A DNA stretch of 64,000 bases from CATOSD01 sp965226695 (GCA_965226695.1 OZ245405.1:682001-746000); one strand, 5' to 3'. Positions 41,645 through 50,490 are shown, numbered from the stretch's first letter. Made by a program: numbers and translations. Notes: generated by a model from the sequence alone, not told the origin.

Positions 41645-43312
41645 CTACCGGCCCGTGTACAGCTCCGTGTCGGGGTGGAAGGCGTACCAGCCGAACCAGT
41701 AGGCCTCGTGCGTGGGGATGCGAGACAACACTTGCGATGGCTCACCCGCGCTCGCCAGGCCGTGCTCGCGGACACGCCAAACGCCGCCGGCGGAGTCGCG
41801 CAGCTCATGTGGCGGCGGACCGTTCGGGTCGCTCGCCAGGTAGCCAGGCGGCGCGGCGAACACCTCGTCGCCGCGCTCGTATGTCGCCGCGCCCAGCGTG
41901 GTGGCCGAACCCGACACAAGGACGACGTTGACGCCGCCGACCTGGTCGTTGACCACGCGCTCGCTCTGCAACGCCGCCAGGGAAAAGGCCTTGCTGACGT
42001 CGCCCGCGCGCACGATGATGACCTGGTCCTTGGTGTCCAGGCTGTCGTCGCGCTGCCATACGGGGAACATCGTGCGAGGACTATTGCGGTAGTCGAAATA
42101 GAACGACTGCGGGTTGTTCTCCGACTGGTACACCTCGGGCGGGTAGATGCCTGTATTGCGAGAAATCACCGTGGTATCGGGGTGCTCCTCGCGCCACTCC
42201 TGCCAGGTGGTGAGGTTGACGGGGAAGTAGTCGAGCTTCAGCCCGCTGTCGGCCAGTGTGCCTATCACCGGCTCGCCCAGGAGTTGGCTCCATATGCTGC
42301 GGGTGGTCCTGTCGTACATCAGCTTGTTGCTGCGGTAGAGCAGGCCGGACGTGCCGAAGGTTGTCGGCTCCCCATCTATCTTCGCGGAATACACGATTCC
42401 GGCGCCGCAGAGCGTTCACCACGCGAGCGCGATCGGCTCACCTCCGAGCACGTCGTTCACCATCTCGTGCGGGTTGGTGATTCTCAGCGGGTAGGCGCGA
42501 TGCTCGCCGTTGATGGATACGCCGAACACCCTGTCGCGCGGCTGGAGAAAGGCGGCGCCGTCCGCGGGCAATACGTCAGGATCGCGCAGGTCGGGTATGC
42601 CGTCTATGACGACGCCGCCCCAGGTGACCTCGGTAAGGTCTATCCGGGCAGTCTCCCCGGCGTCGGCGAGCAGGTCGATGTAGCCGTCGTCGATACCGGA
42701 CAGCAGGTTGGCCTTCCAGGCGGCGTAGCCGTCGGGGGGACGGAAGAGCTCGCGGTTCGCGCCGTACCACTCCATCCACTTGTCCCACTCGAGCCGGTCG
42801 AAGTCCTGTCCGGTAAGCGAACGCAGCGTCGACGCGGCCAGCTCCTGCCTCTCGACGTCGAAGAAGAAGCGGAGCGCCTCGACGAGGACGGGGACCTGGG
42901 AGGTGTCTCGCTCGCGCAGGATGTCGGCCAGGGCCTGTTCAGCGTCCGGTTTGTTGTAGCCAAGCTCCGGGAACAACCTGTACATGGTGGCGGTCGGATC
43001 GTAGGACGGGTCGGGCGATGCCGGCGGCGCGGGGGCAGTCGGCGCGACAGGCGCGGGCGGCGCCACGGGCGCCGGCGATGCGGCTGGCCCAATGGCGGCA
43101 GTCGGTGCGGGCGGGACTGTGGGCGCGGCTGGCGCGGGCGATCCACCGAGCGCGGGCGGGGTTGTGGGCGCGGGTGACGCCACGGCGGCAGTCGGCGCGG
43201 GTGGGACTGTGGGCGCGGGTGGCGCGGTGGTCTCGCCGCCACAGCCATAGGCCGCCACCGCGAATGCGGTGACGGCCAAGACGAGGGCCAGACGGATCGG
43301 GCGAGGCGTCAA
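41645..43312 (-). CDS. DUF3179 lipoprotein with in-frame TGA, candidate selenoprotein (UxxC)
   Basis: Read through one TGA the frame gives about 555 residues from TTG 43312. It has a lipoprotein signal with Cys in AYGCGG, a Pro/Ala/Thr linker, then a DUF3179 domain: VFGVSINGEHRAYPLRI, MVNDVLGGEPIALAW, then TGA (codon 299, 42418-42416). It continues TLCGAGIVYSAKIDGEP, FGTSGLLYRSNKLMYDR, WSQLLGEPVIGTL and the end AYWFGWYAFHPDTELY. DUF3179 proteins carry CxxC here (typically CPLC), so TGA replaces the first Cys and leaves UxxC. A SECIS-like hairpin follows and SelB is encoded at 10854. Gene callers would split it at 42416 and 42394. A plain nonsense mutation of TGC is the alternative. Confidence 0.85.
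42383..42404 (-). promoter_or_regulatory. SECIS-like hairpin after the in-frame TGA
   Basis: In the mRNA, 11 bases after UGA, a stem forms. CGGAAU pairs with AUUCCG (6 bp), then a one-base bulge and two more G-C pairs. The loop CGUGU starts 20 bases after the UGA and has G at its second position. Bacterial SECIS elements usually place the loop 16-37 bases after UGA with a G among its first two bases, so both rules are met. Confidence 0.65.
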
Positions 43313-43315
43313 TCG

Positions 43316-44452
43316 CTACTGCTTGAGCAGCTCTTCGTGGAGCCTCTGGATTACGATTCCGAGCTCTTCGTCGTTAAGGTTGAACGGATCGAGCACAAGC
43401 GCGTCGGGGTCGCCGATGTTGTGCATGTAGATCGCCGGGTCGCCCTCGGTAAGCGAGTTCCAGATCTCGTCGCGGCTGCGGCCGTTCCACTCGTCGGTCA
43501 GGCGCACCACCGTGTGGGGGATGAGGAAGTTGTACGGGTCGTGTTCCAGCGAAACTTCGAGACCGGGCATCTCGATGAATGCGTCAACCGTCTGCTGGCA
43601 CATCTGACGGTAGCGCTCGTTCTCGGCGTCTTCGTCCTCTTCGACGAATATCTGCAGGGCGCTGACCAGCCCGATTATCTCTTCTTTGGCGACCTTCATG
43701 CCGCGTCCGAAGAACTGGTGCGGGCTGCCGTTCGCGAAGGCCGCCTCGATAAGGTCGGCGCGTCCGGCCAGAATGCCGGTGCCCTGCGGCCCGCGCACGG
43801 CCTTGCCGCCGCTGTAGACCACCATGTCGGCGCCCTCGGCCGTGAATCGGCGAAGGTTGCTGCGTGGCGGGATGAACGACGCGGCGTCGACGATGACGGG
43901 CACGCCGCGCGCGTGGGCCATCTCGCAGACCTGGGGGAACGGTATGGCGCGGCGAGAGACGAACGGCGAGAAAAGGTATGCGACCGCGGCGGTGTTCTCC
44001 GTGAACGCGGCCTCGAGCTGCCAAGGCTGGCAGCGCCGGCCGTCGCCAATCTCCACGAACTTCGCGCCAACGGAGAGGTAGCACTGGTCGTAGGGAAAGC
44101 GGTGGCTCCTGTGAATGATGATCTCGTTCTTCATGCCCTCGGTGTTGGGCAGCCGGGCCATCTTCGCAGGGTCGGACCCCGCGACCACCGCGGCCGCCTG
44201 CAGCACCAGGCCGCCGGCGGCTCCGCTGCAGACGAAGCCCGCCTCAGCGCCGGTGAGGTCGGCGAGCATACGGCCCGCGGCCCTGTTGAGCTCGTCCATG
44301 TTCACCATGGAGTTGGACGCGCGGTTCATCGCGTCCATCACCTCGGGCCGCAGCTTGCTGCCGCCGTAGGCGGTTGTCGAGCCCGATGCCGAGATTACCG
44401 AGTTCACCCCGATGCTGCGATAAAAGTCCGGCGACTCGCCGCTCCAAGTCAT
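43316..44452 (-). CDS. SelA-family PLP enzyme, DgaE-like
   Basis: 378 residues from ATG 44452. It is a fold-type I PLP enzyme of the SelA family: INSVISASG-type start (VISASGSTTAYGGSKLRPEV), FVCSGAAGGLVLQAAAVVAG, PVIVDAASFIPP and the Schiff-base Lys in VVYSGGKAVRGPQGTG. It lacks the N-terminal extension and length of true SelA (L-seryl-tRNA(Sec) selenium transferase). It starts like DgaE-type D-glucosaminate-6-phosphate ammonia-lyases and related proteins, so I call a SelA-like lyase. It lies only three bases upstream of the candidate selenoprotein gene in the same operon, which is worth noting. Confidence 0.82.
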   Translation of the reverse strand: MTWSGESPDFYRSIGVNSVISASGSTTAYGGSKLRPEVMDAMNRASNSMVNMDELNRAAGRMLADLTGAEAGFVCSGAAGGLVLQAAAVVAGSDPAKMARLPNTEGMKNEIIIHRSHRFPYDQCYLSVGAKFVEIGDGRRCQPWQLEAAFTENTAAVAYLFSPFVSRRAIPFPQVCEMAHARGVPVIVDAASFIPPRSNLRRFTAEGADMVVYSGGKAVRGPQGTGILAGRADLIEAAFANGSPHQFFGRGMKVAKEEIIGLVSALQIFVEEDEDAENERYRQMCQQTVDAFIEMPGLEVSLEHDPYNFLIPHTVVRLTDEWNGRSRDEIWNSLTEGDPAIYMHNIGDPDALVLDPFNLNDEELGIVIQRLHEELLKQ

Positions 44453-44506
44453 ACGAAGACCCCCTTAGTCGATTTGCTATTCTTCTTTGGTGCGTCACCG
44501 GCCGTG

Positions 44507-44533
44507 GCGGGCGGGTACAAGACCCGCCCCTAC
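44507..44533. repeat. Dispersed palindrome family A
   Basis: gcgggcgggtacaagacccg followed by cccctacc; an imperfect hairpin between the SelA-like and dienelactone hydrolase genes. Confidence 0.7.
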
Positions 44534-44549
44534 CGACGGTGGTAGCCTG

Positions 44550-45311
44550 TTAGCCGCTGAGGTGGCGGCCCAAAAAGTCCCAGATCTTGTTCCAGCCGTC
44601 CATGGCCTGTTCCTGCCTGTAGGCGCCCCGGTCGTGGTAGAAGAAGCCGTGGCCCGCGCCCTCGTACATGTGGAACTCGTAGTCCTTGCCGTGGTCCTTG
44701 AGGGCCTGCTCGTGCTGGTCGACCTGCGCCGGCGTCGGGCTCATGTCGTCGGCGCCGAACAACCCCAGCAGCGGGCTGGAGAGGTCCGCGGTGTAGTCGA
44801 TGGGAGCGACGGGCTGCGCGGCTGAAAGTTGCTCCTTCGACATCACCACGTTGCCGCCCCAGCACTCGATTGCGGCGTCGAAGGCCGTGGTGCGGCAGGC
44901 GGCCAGGAAGACCTGGCGTCCGCCGGAGCAGGTGCCGAACACGCCGACCTTGCCGTTGCTGTAGGGCAGCGAGCGGATGTAGTCGGCGGCGGCGGCCACG
45001 TCGCCTACGACCTGATCGTCGGGCGCGCCGCCCTCGCCGCGCACCTTAGCCGCCACGTCGTCGGGCGTGCCGTGCCCCGAGCGGTGATAGAGGTCGGGGG
45101 AGATAGCGAGGTAGCCGTGGTGGGCGTATCGCCTGGCGAACTCGCGGTACAGCTCGTCCCAGCCGGGCAGGTGGTGGATGAGCACCACTGCCGGGTAGGG
45201 GCCGGGCCCGAGTGGCCTGGCGAAGTAGGTGTTGATGGCGTCGCCGCCGTGGCCGTTTATGGAAATGGTCTCGGCCAGCATACCCTCGTACATATCGGTC
45301 GTGTAAGTCAC
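44550..45311 (-). CDS. Dienelactone hydrolase family protein
   Basis: 253 residues from GTG 45311, five bases after GGAGG; the longer frame to 45395 lacks support. It is an alpha/beta hydrolase with a Cys nucleophile in GVFGTCSGGRQ (GxCxGG, the dienelactone hydrolase elbow), Asp in LFGADDMSPTPAQVDQHE and His in EGAGHGFFYHDR. Early strands PYPAVVLIHHLPGWDELYRE fit. It opens lactones or esters in aromatic or other catabolism. Confidence 0.92.
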   Translation of the reverse strand: MTYTTDMYEGMLAETISINGHGGDAINTYFARPLGPGPYPAVVLIHHLPGWDELYREFARRYAHHGYLAISPDLYHRSGHGTPDDVAAKVRGEGGAPDDQVVGDVAAAADYIRSLPYSNGKVGVFGTCSGGRQVFLAACRTTAFDAAIECWGGNVVMSKEQLSAAQPVAPIDYTADLSSPLLGLFGADDMSPTPAQVDQHEQALKDHGKDYEFHMYEGAGHGFFYHDRGAYRQEQAMDGWNKIWDFLGRHLSG

Positions 45312-45440
45312 AGTCGCCTCCTGGTTGCGGTGTGAATCCGGCGCGCATGGACGCCGAACGAATCGTGCGTCGTGAGCTTGCGGCGAGTGTAGCAATTTTC
45401 GCTTGTGAGCGTCAAATTGAACTGCAGTCGGTACAACCGT

Positions 45441-46091
45441 CTAGAGAAACGAACCTTGACGAGGTTTAGGCTGAACCCCGGCCGGGCAGGCATACTCTTC
45501 TATGACGAGCCGCGACCACGGATCAAACTGGTTACGCCGCTCTCCAAGCTGAGACGCAGGTACGAACCTTCCGGTGTACTTCGACTGCTTGCTACTGAAC
45601 TCCTCCAGAGCTTGTGCCGACACACTCTCCGCGATCATCTCGTGTAGAAAGGCGACGTGCCGAGAGGCGACTATGGATGAGCCGTCTATGATCACCCCGA
45701 CCGGCCGGGGGGGCTCCTCCAGGCGAACTCCAATTTCCTCGTCGATTTCCCGTATCAAATTGCGCGACATAATGGTCAGAAAGCAGTCTTGGTCAGCCGC
45801 CACGTCGATATGTCCGCCTATAATCAAGCTCAACTTCTTGCTCAGGTCTCTGCGGCCCTCTTTGACACGTCGAAACAGGCAATATCTGTCTTCGCTGTCT
45901 CTGACAATTGTGCACGGAATGGCTTGTACCATTTTCTCAGACTGCTCGGCCTCGGGTCTGTGCAGCCACGTAAAGGTTCGCTCGATCTCGTCTAGATTGG
46001 GCTGGACAGACTCCCAGGGCAGCAGCGAATAGGCCGATCCGAACACCGCTCTGGGAAACACCAGGACTTTGGTTGCTTGCATTGTGGTCAC
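45441..46091 (-). CDS. NUDIX-like phosphohydrolase
   Basis: 216 residues from ATG 46091, overlapping the stop of the upstream kinase-like gene by four bases. Nudix-box pieces are present: GGHID, then 13 residues later SRNLIREIDEEIGVRLEE (RExxEExG). The Gly-to-Glu spacing is slightly longer than the classical GX5EX7REUXEEXGU, so the fit is imperfect. The N-terminus (VLVFPRAVFGSAYSLL) resembles predicted NUDIX hydrolases linked to nucleotide or RNA-cap metabolism. It is likely coupled functionally to the P-loop gene. Confidence 0.72.
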   Translation of the reverse strand: MTTMQATKVLVFPRAVFGSAYSLLPWESVQPNLDEIERTFTWLHRPEAEQSEKMVQAIPCTIVRDSEDRYCLFRRVKEGRRDLSKKLSLIIGGHIDVAADQDCFLTIMSRNLIREIDEEIGVRLEEPPRPVGVIIDGSSIVASRHVAFLHEMIAESVSAQALEEFSSKQSKYTGRFVPASQLGERRNQFDPWSRLVIEEYACPAGVQPKPRQGSFL

Positions 46092-46813
46092 CTGTCAGCC
46101 GGGGGCTGCGACAATTGATCTACTATAGCCTCCGCTACTGCAAAGGCCGTCGACAGTTCGGTTGACTCCCCCTTGTGGGTATTGATGGTGAAGAAGCGTT
46201 TGAACTTGTCCGCGTACTGCCCTCTGGTGGCATCGTAAGCAGAGTTCAAGTTGCTGAGAAAGTCCGGATTCATCGCTCGACCAGGCTCCTCTATCAGTTT
46301 ATTCTGATTTTCGCGTTCGAGCGATGTGGCTGGATCAGTCTGAAACAGGAAAACGACATCGACAAGCTCACGCCAATGGCCTACGAGCAGAAACTGTTGT
46401 ATGGCGGAGCAATCCTCTGAGGTGATGTCGTCGTTTTCCTTCAGCAGTTCAAACCAAGCCAGGGCATCGAACAGGCCGCGATCCAAGATAACTATATGGT
46501 ATTCATCCGTTCCATATCGGCCTTCCAGGATGTGGGTGAGAGCATACGTCGCAGACCATGCGTTGAATGCCACGTAATCATCTTTGAGATAGTAGGGAGT
46601 TCTTTTGGAAGCTCCTTCTGTTGGCGCGAGAATCTTGTACCCTAGCCTTCTGAAGAAGTGGTTGACTGTATCGATGCAGGTGCTCTTGCCAGCCTTTGGA
46701 GTGCCCGCGAACTCAACGAACAGGGGACGGCTCATGGGAGACTCAGCGAGAAGAAAAAGCGTTTCAGCCGCTCTGGATTGAAGGGCTATCTGTTGGTCTT
46801 CAGTGGGATCCAT
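46088..46813 (-). CDS. P-loop nucleotide-kinase-like NTPase
   Basis: 241 residues from ATG 46813, five bases after GAGG. Walker A GTPKAGKST lies at about 37-45, and the DRGLFDALAWFELL region carries the kinase Asp-Arg pair. LVDVVFLFQTDPATSLERE looks like the LID/base-recognition part of thymidylate or deoxynucleoside kinases. It forms a two-gene unit with the NUDIX-like gene (ATGA overlap). Roles in nucleotide salvage, or in a nucleotide-depleting defence, could both be imagined. Confidence 0.75.
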   Translation of the reverse strand: MDPTEDQQIALQSRAAETLFLLAESPMSRPLFVEFAGTPKAGKSTCIDTVNHFFRRLGYKILAPTEGASKRTPYYLKDDYVAFNAWSATYALTHILEGRYGTDEYHIVILDRGLFDALAWFELLKENDDITSEDCSAIQQFLLVGHWRELVDVVFLFQTDPATSLERENQNKLIEEPGRAMNPDFLSNLNSAYDATRGQYADKFKRFFTINTHKGESTELSTAFAVAEAIVDQLSQPPADR

Positions 46814-46958
46814 ACCCGCCTCGCACCATGCAAGTGGCTAGAAGGCCATGCGCTATCGCTATCTCCCTTGGCCTTTCGTTCCTGACTATTATGCAATTCA
46901 GGCTAGCCCAAGAACGTCACAGAGCGCAAGAGGCGCGCCGGTGGGGCCGGCGCTGCCG

Positions 46959-46988
46959 TTTGACACCTCCGGCGCCCCCGCCTTACAC
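46959..46988 (+). promoter_or_regulatory. Promoter of the phosphotriesterase-like gene
   Basis: Consensus -35 TTGACA (46959-46964), an 18-bp spacer and -10 TTACAC (46983-46988). The leader would be about 45 bases. Confidence 0.55.
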
Positions 46989-47037
46989 TCGCCACCATCT
47001 CGCGGCGCTCGCAGCTGCCGCTCAGGAGGCTCCCGCA

Positions 47038-48090
47038 ATGGCCAACGAAATGACCGGGATGGCGCAGACGGTTACCGGACCCATCGACCCCGGCGAACTT
47101 GGAGTTACGCTCACGCACGAGCACCTGCTGGTGGACGGCACCCACATGTCGCAGCCACCGGTGGAGGCGAGCGCGAGGGAGTTCTACAACAGGCCTCTGT
47201 CCATGGAGATCATGGGCTACATCCGGCACCACGCGGCGCCCAACATCAACAACTTTCGCGTGAACAGCGTGGAGACCGCCATAGCCGAGACGATGCTTTA
47301 CAAGCAGTTCGGTGGCGACACGATCGTCGACGCCACCAGTCTGGGAATAGGCCGCGATCCCGTCGGCCTGGCGCGTATCTCGCGGGCCACGGGCGTAAAC
47401 GTCATCATGGGCGGATCGCACTACGTGGACCAGGCCCACCCCGAGGACATGGGCGAGCGCGCGGAGGAGGAGATTTTCGAGAAGATCGTCGAGGACGTGA
47501 CCGTGGGCGTCGACGGTACCGGCATAAAGTGCGGCATCATCGGCGAGGTGGGCTGCACCTGGCCGCTCACGGACAACGAGCGCAAGGTGCTGCGGGCGTC
47601 GGCTCGCGCCCAACAGGTCACCGGCGCGCCCATCCTAATCCACCCCGGCCGCGACGAGGTCGCCCCGCTGGAGATAGTCGAGGTGCTCAGCGAGGCGGGC
47701 GCCGACCTGGGCAACACCATCGTCGGCCACCTGGACCGCACCATCTTCGAGCGCCGCACCCTGAAGATGCTCGCCGAGAGCGGCTGCTTCCTCGAATGGG
47801 ACCTTTTCGGACAGGAGCAGTCGTACTACACGGCCAACACGAGCATAGACATGCCGAGCGACGCCAAGCGGATGGACGACATCGCCTGGATTAGCTCGCA
47901 GGGCTACGGCGACAAGGTGGTGGTGGCGCACGACATCTGCCAGAACCACCGGCTGGTCAAGTACGGCGGCCACGGATACTTCTACATCCTGAATCACATT
48001 GTGCCCAGGATGAGGGACCGCGGCTTTTCCGACGAGGCTATCGACAAGATACTCGTCGACAATCCCAAGGAGGCGCTCACCTTCCGGTAG
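47038..48090 (+). CDS. Phosphotriesterase-family amidohydrolase
   Basis: 350 residues from ATG 47038, with GGAGG upstream. It has HxH in LGVTLTHEHLLVDG, the bridging carboxylate in CGIIGEVGCTWP (Glu in place of the carboxylated Lys of classical PTE), His in ILIHPGRDE, His in IVGHLDRTIFE and late Asp in VVVAHDICQNHR. This is the PTE-like lactonase/PHP family pattern. Lactones are the most common substrate in this group. Confidence 0.93.
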   Translation: MANEMTGMAQTVTGPIDPGELGVTLTHEHLLVDGTHMSQPPVEASAREFYNRPLSMEIMGYIRHHAAPNINNFRVNSVETAIAETMLYKQFGGDTIVDATSLGIGRDPVGLARISRATGVNVIMGGSHYVDQAHPEDMGERAEEEIFEKIVEDVTVGVDGTGIKCGIIGEVGCTWPLTDNERKVLRASARAQQVTGAPILIHPGRDEVAPLEIVEVLSEAGADLGNTIVGHLDRTIFERRTLKMLAESGCFLEWDLFGQEQSYYTANTSIDMPSDAKRMDDIAWISSQGYGDKVVVAHDICQNHRLVKYGGHGYFYILNHIVPRMRDRGFSDEAIDKILVDNPKEALTFR

Positions 48091-48164
48091 CGACGTGGTG
48101 CGACGCGATGGCAAGGGTGGGTCTCAATCCTGGCCTTGCCGGTGGCCGATCCGCGCCAGGACGG

Positions 48165-48609
48165 CTAGCGCCGCCCCAGAATCATGCGCAGCAGCGGGTT
48201 GACCACCATCGTGAACGCGATGAACGCCGACATGACCGCGCCGCCCGCCGATAGCGCCTTCGCCCAGACCTGGCCGTCCGGGAGCGCCGCGTTGGCCGAC
48301 AGCAGGCTCAGCACGAACGAGACCCAGACGAAGAAGCCCAGCGCCGGCACGAACGGCACCGCTTTGCGCACCGCCCAGTTTCGGATCGGGGAAAGCACCG
48401 AGGCCGCCGCCAGCGCCAGGGACGTCGCCAGCAGGAAGCTCACGATCGCGACGTAGACAACGTCGAGCACGTCTGGGATGGTGCGACCGAACGGCAGCTC
48501 CACGACGCCCCCGGACAGCCTCCACGACTGGGCCAGCAGACAGCGCACCGCCGAGGGCGACTACGCTGTTGCCGGCGAGCCAATCTTTCTTCAAATCGGC
48601 CTGGTTCAT
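48165..48609 (-). pseudogene. Small integral membrane protein gene with a frameshift near its 5' end
   Basis: The likely start is ATG 48609 (MNQADLKKDWLAGNSVVALG), which shifts frame at about 48545-48560 into the frame that runs to 48165. The rest has three membrane helices (VVYVAIVSFLLATSLALAAA, FVPALGFFVWVSFVLSLLSA, AGGAVMSAFIAFTMVVNPLL). An internal start could still yield the three-helix part. No family recognised. It lies beside a small transposon-like element at 48739. Confidence 0.6.
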
Positions 48610-48738
48610 GGCACTCCTCGACAGGCGTTCGCCCGTGGTGAGGGGCAGGCTAGCATGCGCCCCGGGCAGGGGCGAAGGCGGACCGGGGCGTCGTTTGGCA
48701 GAACCGGAGGATGGCCCGGACGGGTCGCTCACACTTCC

Positions 48739-48870
48739 GAGGCTGTCCCAGATTACTAGGCGGACAACACACGGAGGGCCCCTGCCCCCTGGGTTCCCGC
48801 GTTCGCGGGAATGACGATAGAGGCAGCGGGAATGACGATTTCTGTCGCACCTAGTAATCTGCACAGGCTC
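48739..48870. mobile_element. 132-bp relative of the transposon-like element at 34666
   Basis: The left end gaggctgtcccagattacta (48739 on) and the reverse complement of the right end (48850-48870, gagcctgtgcagattactag) match each other and the ends of the 763-bp element. The flanks cacacttcc and cacgctttc could be a decayed target duplication. Inside are two family C palindrome units and no gene. Confidence 0.75.
48789..48838. repeat. Dispersed palindrome family C, one full and one half copy
   Basis: gttcccgcgttcgcgggaat followed by gacgat, then a half unit agcgggaatgacgat, within the small transposon-like element. Confidence 0.75.
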
Positions 48871-48978
48871 CACGCTTTCGCCTCATTTCCCATACAGGGT
48901 GCGCTGGTGTACACTACGCCGCAGCCGCTCCGTCGCCCCCTTCCTGGGCAGCCATCGGAGCACCGGCGAGGCGCAGCC

Positions 48979-50409
48979 ATGGACTTTAACGCTTACGACC
49001 TCGACCCCGCCATATACGACGAGATGTTTCTGCCCGGCGGCGAGCCGCGCGAGCACCTCCGCCTTCTGCACGACGAGCTGCTGGGCCTGTCGGTCGAGGA
49101 CCTCGAGAGCATCCAGGACAGGGTTACCCGCTCGTTCTCCACCGAGGGGATAACCTTCACGGTGTACGGCGACGACGAGGCGGACGAGCGCATCATCCCC
49201 ATCGATTGCGTTCCGCGAGTGCTGTCGGGCGAGGAGTGGAGCGGGCTGGAGGCCGGCCTCACCCAGAGGCTCAAGGTGCTGAACATGTTCCTGGAGGACG
49301 TGTACGGCCCGGCGCGCATAATCGAGGATGGCGTCATCCCCTTGGACGTCGTGCGGGGCTGTCCCCAGTACCGCGTCGAGATGCGCGGCTTCTCCGCGCT
49401 CCACGGCACCTGGGTGGCCATTTGCGGTACCGACATCGTGCGTACCAACGACGGTTTCATGGTGCTGGAGGACAACCTGCGGGTGCCCTCCGGCGTGTCC
49501 TACATGCTGGCTAACCGCAAGGCCGCCAAGTCGAGCCTGCGCCGCCTTTATCGCAGCTCCCGCGTGCGAGACGTGGAACACTACGGCCGGATGCTCGTGA
49601 ATACGCTGCGGGAGCTTGCACCGCGCGGACTCGCGGACCCTTCCATCGCACTGCTGACGCCCGGCGTGTACAACTCCGCCTTCTACGAGCACATGTTTCT
49701 GGCGCACGAGCTGGGGGCGGAGCTGGTGGAGGGCCGCGACCTGCTGGTGAACGACGGGTTCGTGTACATGCGCACCACTTCCGGGCTGAGGCGCGTGGAC
49801 GTGATCTACCGCCGCGTCGACGACGACTTCATCGACCCGCTGGTGTTCCGTCCGGACTCGCTGCTGGGAGTCCCCGGCCTGATGCACGCCTACAAGCAGG
49901 GCAACGTGACCCTGGTCAACGCGCCTGGCACGGGCGTGGCGGACGACAAGAGCGTCTACGCATACGTGCCCGACATGATCCGCTACTACCTATCGGAGGA
50001 GCCGCTGCTGGCCAGCGTCGAGACCTATCTGTGCCGGAGGCCTGAAGATCTCGAGTACACCCTCGACAACCTGGCGAACCTGGTCGTCAAGCGCGTTGGC
50101 GAGTCGGGCGGATACGGAATGCTGATTGGCCCCCACTCCACGCCGGAGGAGCGCGAAGAGTACGCGAAGGGGATCCTGGCGGACCCGGCGGACTTCATCT
50201 CGCAGCCGGTGCTGTCGCTGTCGCGTTCGCCTTGCCTCATCGACGGCCAGTTCGAGCCGCGCCACGTGGACCTGCGCCCGTTCGTGCTGCACGGTCGCCA
50301 GACGCGCATAGTGCCGGGCGCGTTCTGCCGCGTCGCGCTGCGCAGGGGCAGCCTGGTGGTGAACTCCAGCCAGGGCGGCGGCGGCAAGGACCTGTGGGTG
50401 CTGGAGTAG
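48979..50409 (+). CDS. Circularly permuted ATP-grasp type 2 protein (DUF404/DUF407)
   Basis: 476 residues from ATG 48979, with a GAGG box upstream. It has the circularly permuted ATP-grasp signatures: QRLKVLNMFLEDVYGPARII, GTDIVRTNDGFMVLEDNLRVP, SGVSYMLANRK, then DDKSVYAYVPDMIRYYL and VVKRVGESGGYGMLIGP with the nucleotide-binding Lys and Gly-rich loop. This group makes peptide-like bonds and usually lies beside an alpha-E (DUF403) and a transglutaminase gene. Here the alpha-E partner is at 60175, 10 kb away. Confidence 0.93.
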   Translation: MDFNAYDLDPAIYDEMFLPGGEPREHLRLLHDELLGLSVEDLESIQDRVTRSFSTEGITFTVYGDDEADERIIPIDCVPRVLSGEEWSGLEAGLTQRLKVLNMFLEDVYGPARIIEDGVIPLDVVRGCPQYRVEMRGFSALHGTWVAICGTDIVRTNDGFMVLEDNLRVPSGVSYMLANRKAAKSSLRRLYRSSRVRDVEHYGRMLVNTLRELAPRGLADPSIALLTPGVYNSAFYEHMFLAHELGAELVEGRDLLVNDGFVYMRTTSGLRRVDVIYRRVDDDFIDPLVFRPDSLLGVPGLMHAYKQGNVTLVNAPGTGVADDKSVYAYVPDMIRYYLSEEPLLASVETYLCRRPEDLEYTLDNLANLVVKRVGESGGYGMLIGPHSTPEEREEYAKGILADPADFISQPVLSLSRSPCLIDGQFEPRHVDLRPFVLHGRQTRIVPGAFCRVALRRGSLVVNSSQGGGGKDLWVLE

Positions 50410-50419
50410 CGGGTCGACT

Positions 50420-50490
50420 CACCCCCATCCCCGTATCCAGTACGGGGCAGGCTCCAGCCTTCCCTCATCGAGGAGGAAGGGACTGTCGGA
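50420..50490. repeat. Dispersed palindrome family B (compound)
   Basis: ccccgtatccagtacgggg, then ccttcc facing ggaagg. It lies between the ATP-grasp gene and the DUF1800 promoter and closely resembles the copy at 26971. Confidence 0.7.

Noticed and set aside
43316..44452. True selenium transferase SelA
   Set aside because: The protein is too short and lacks the SelA N-terminal part; the start resembles DgaE-type lyases. I keep only the family-level call.
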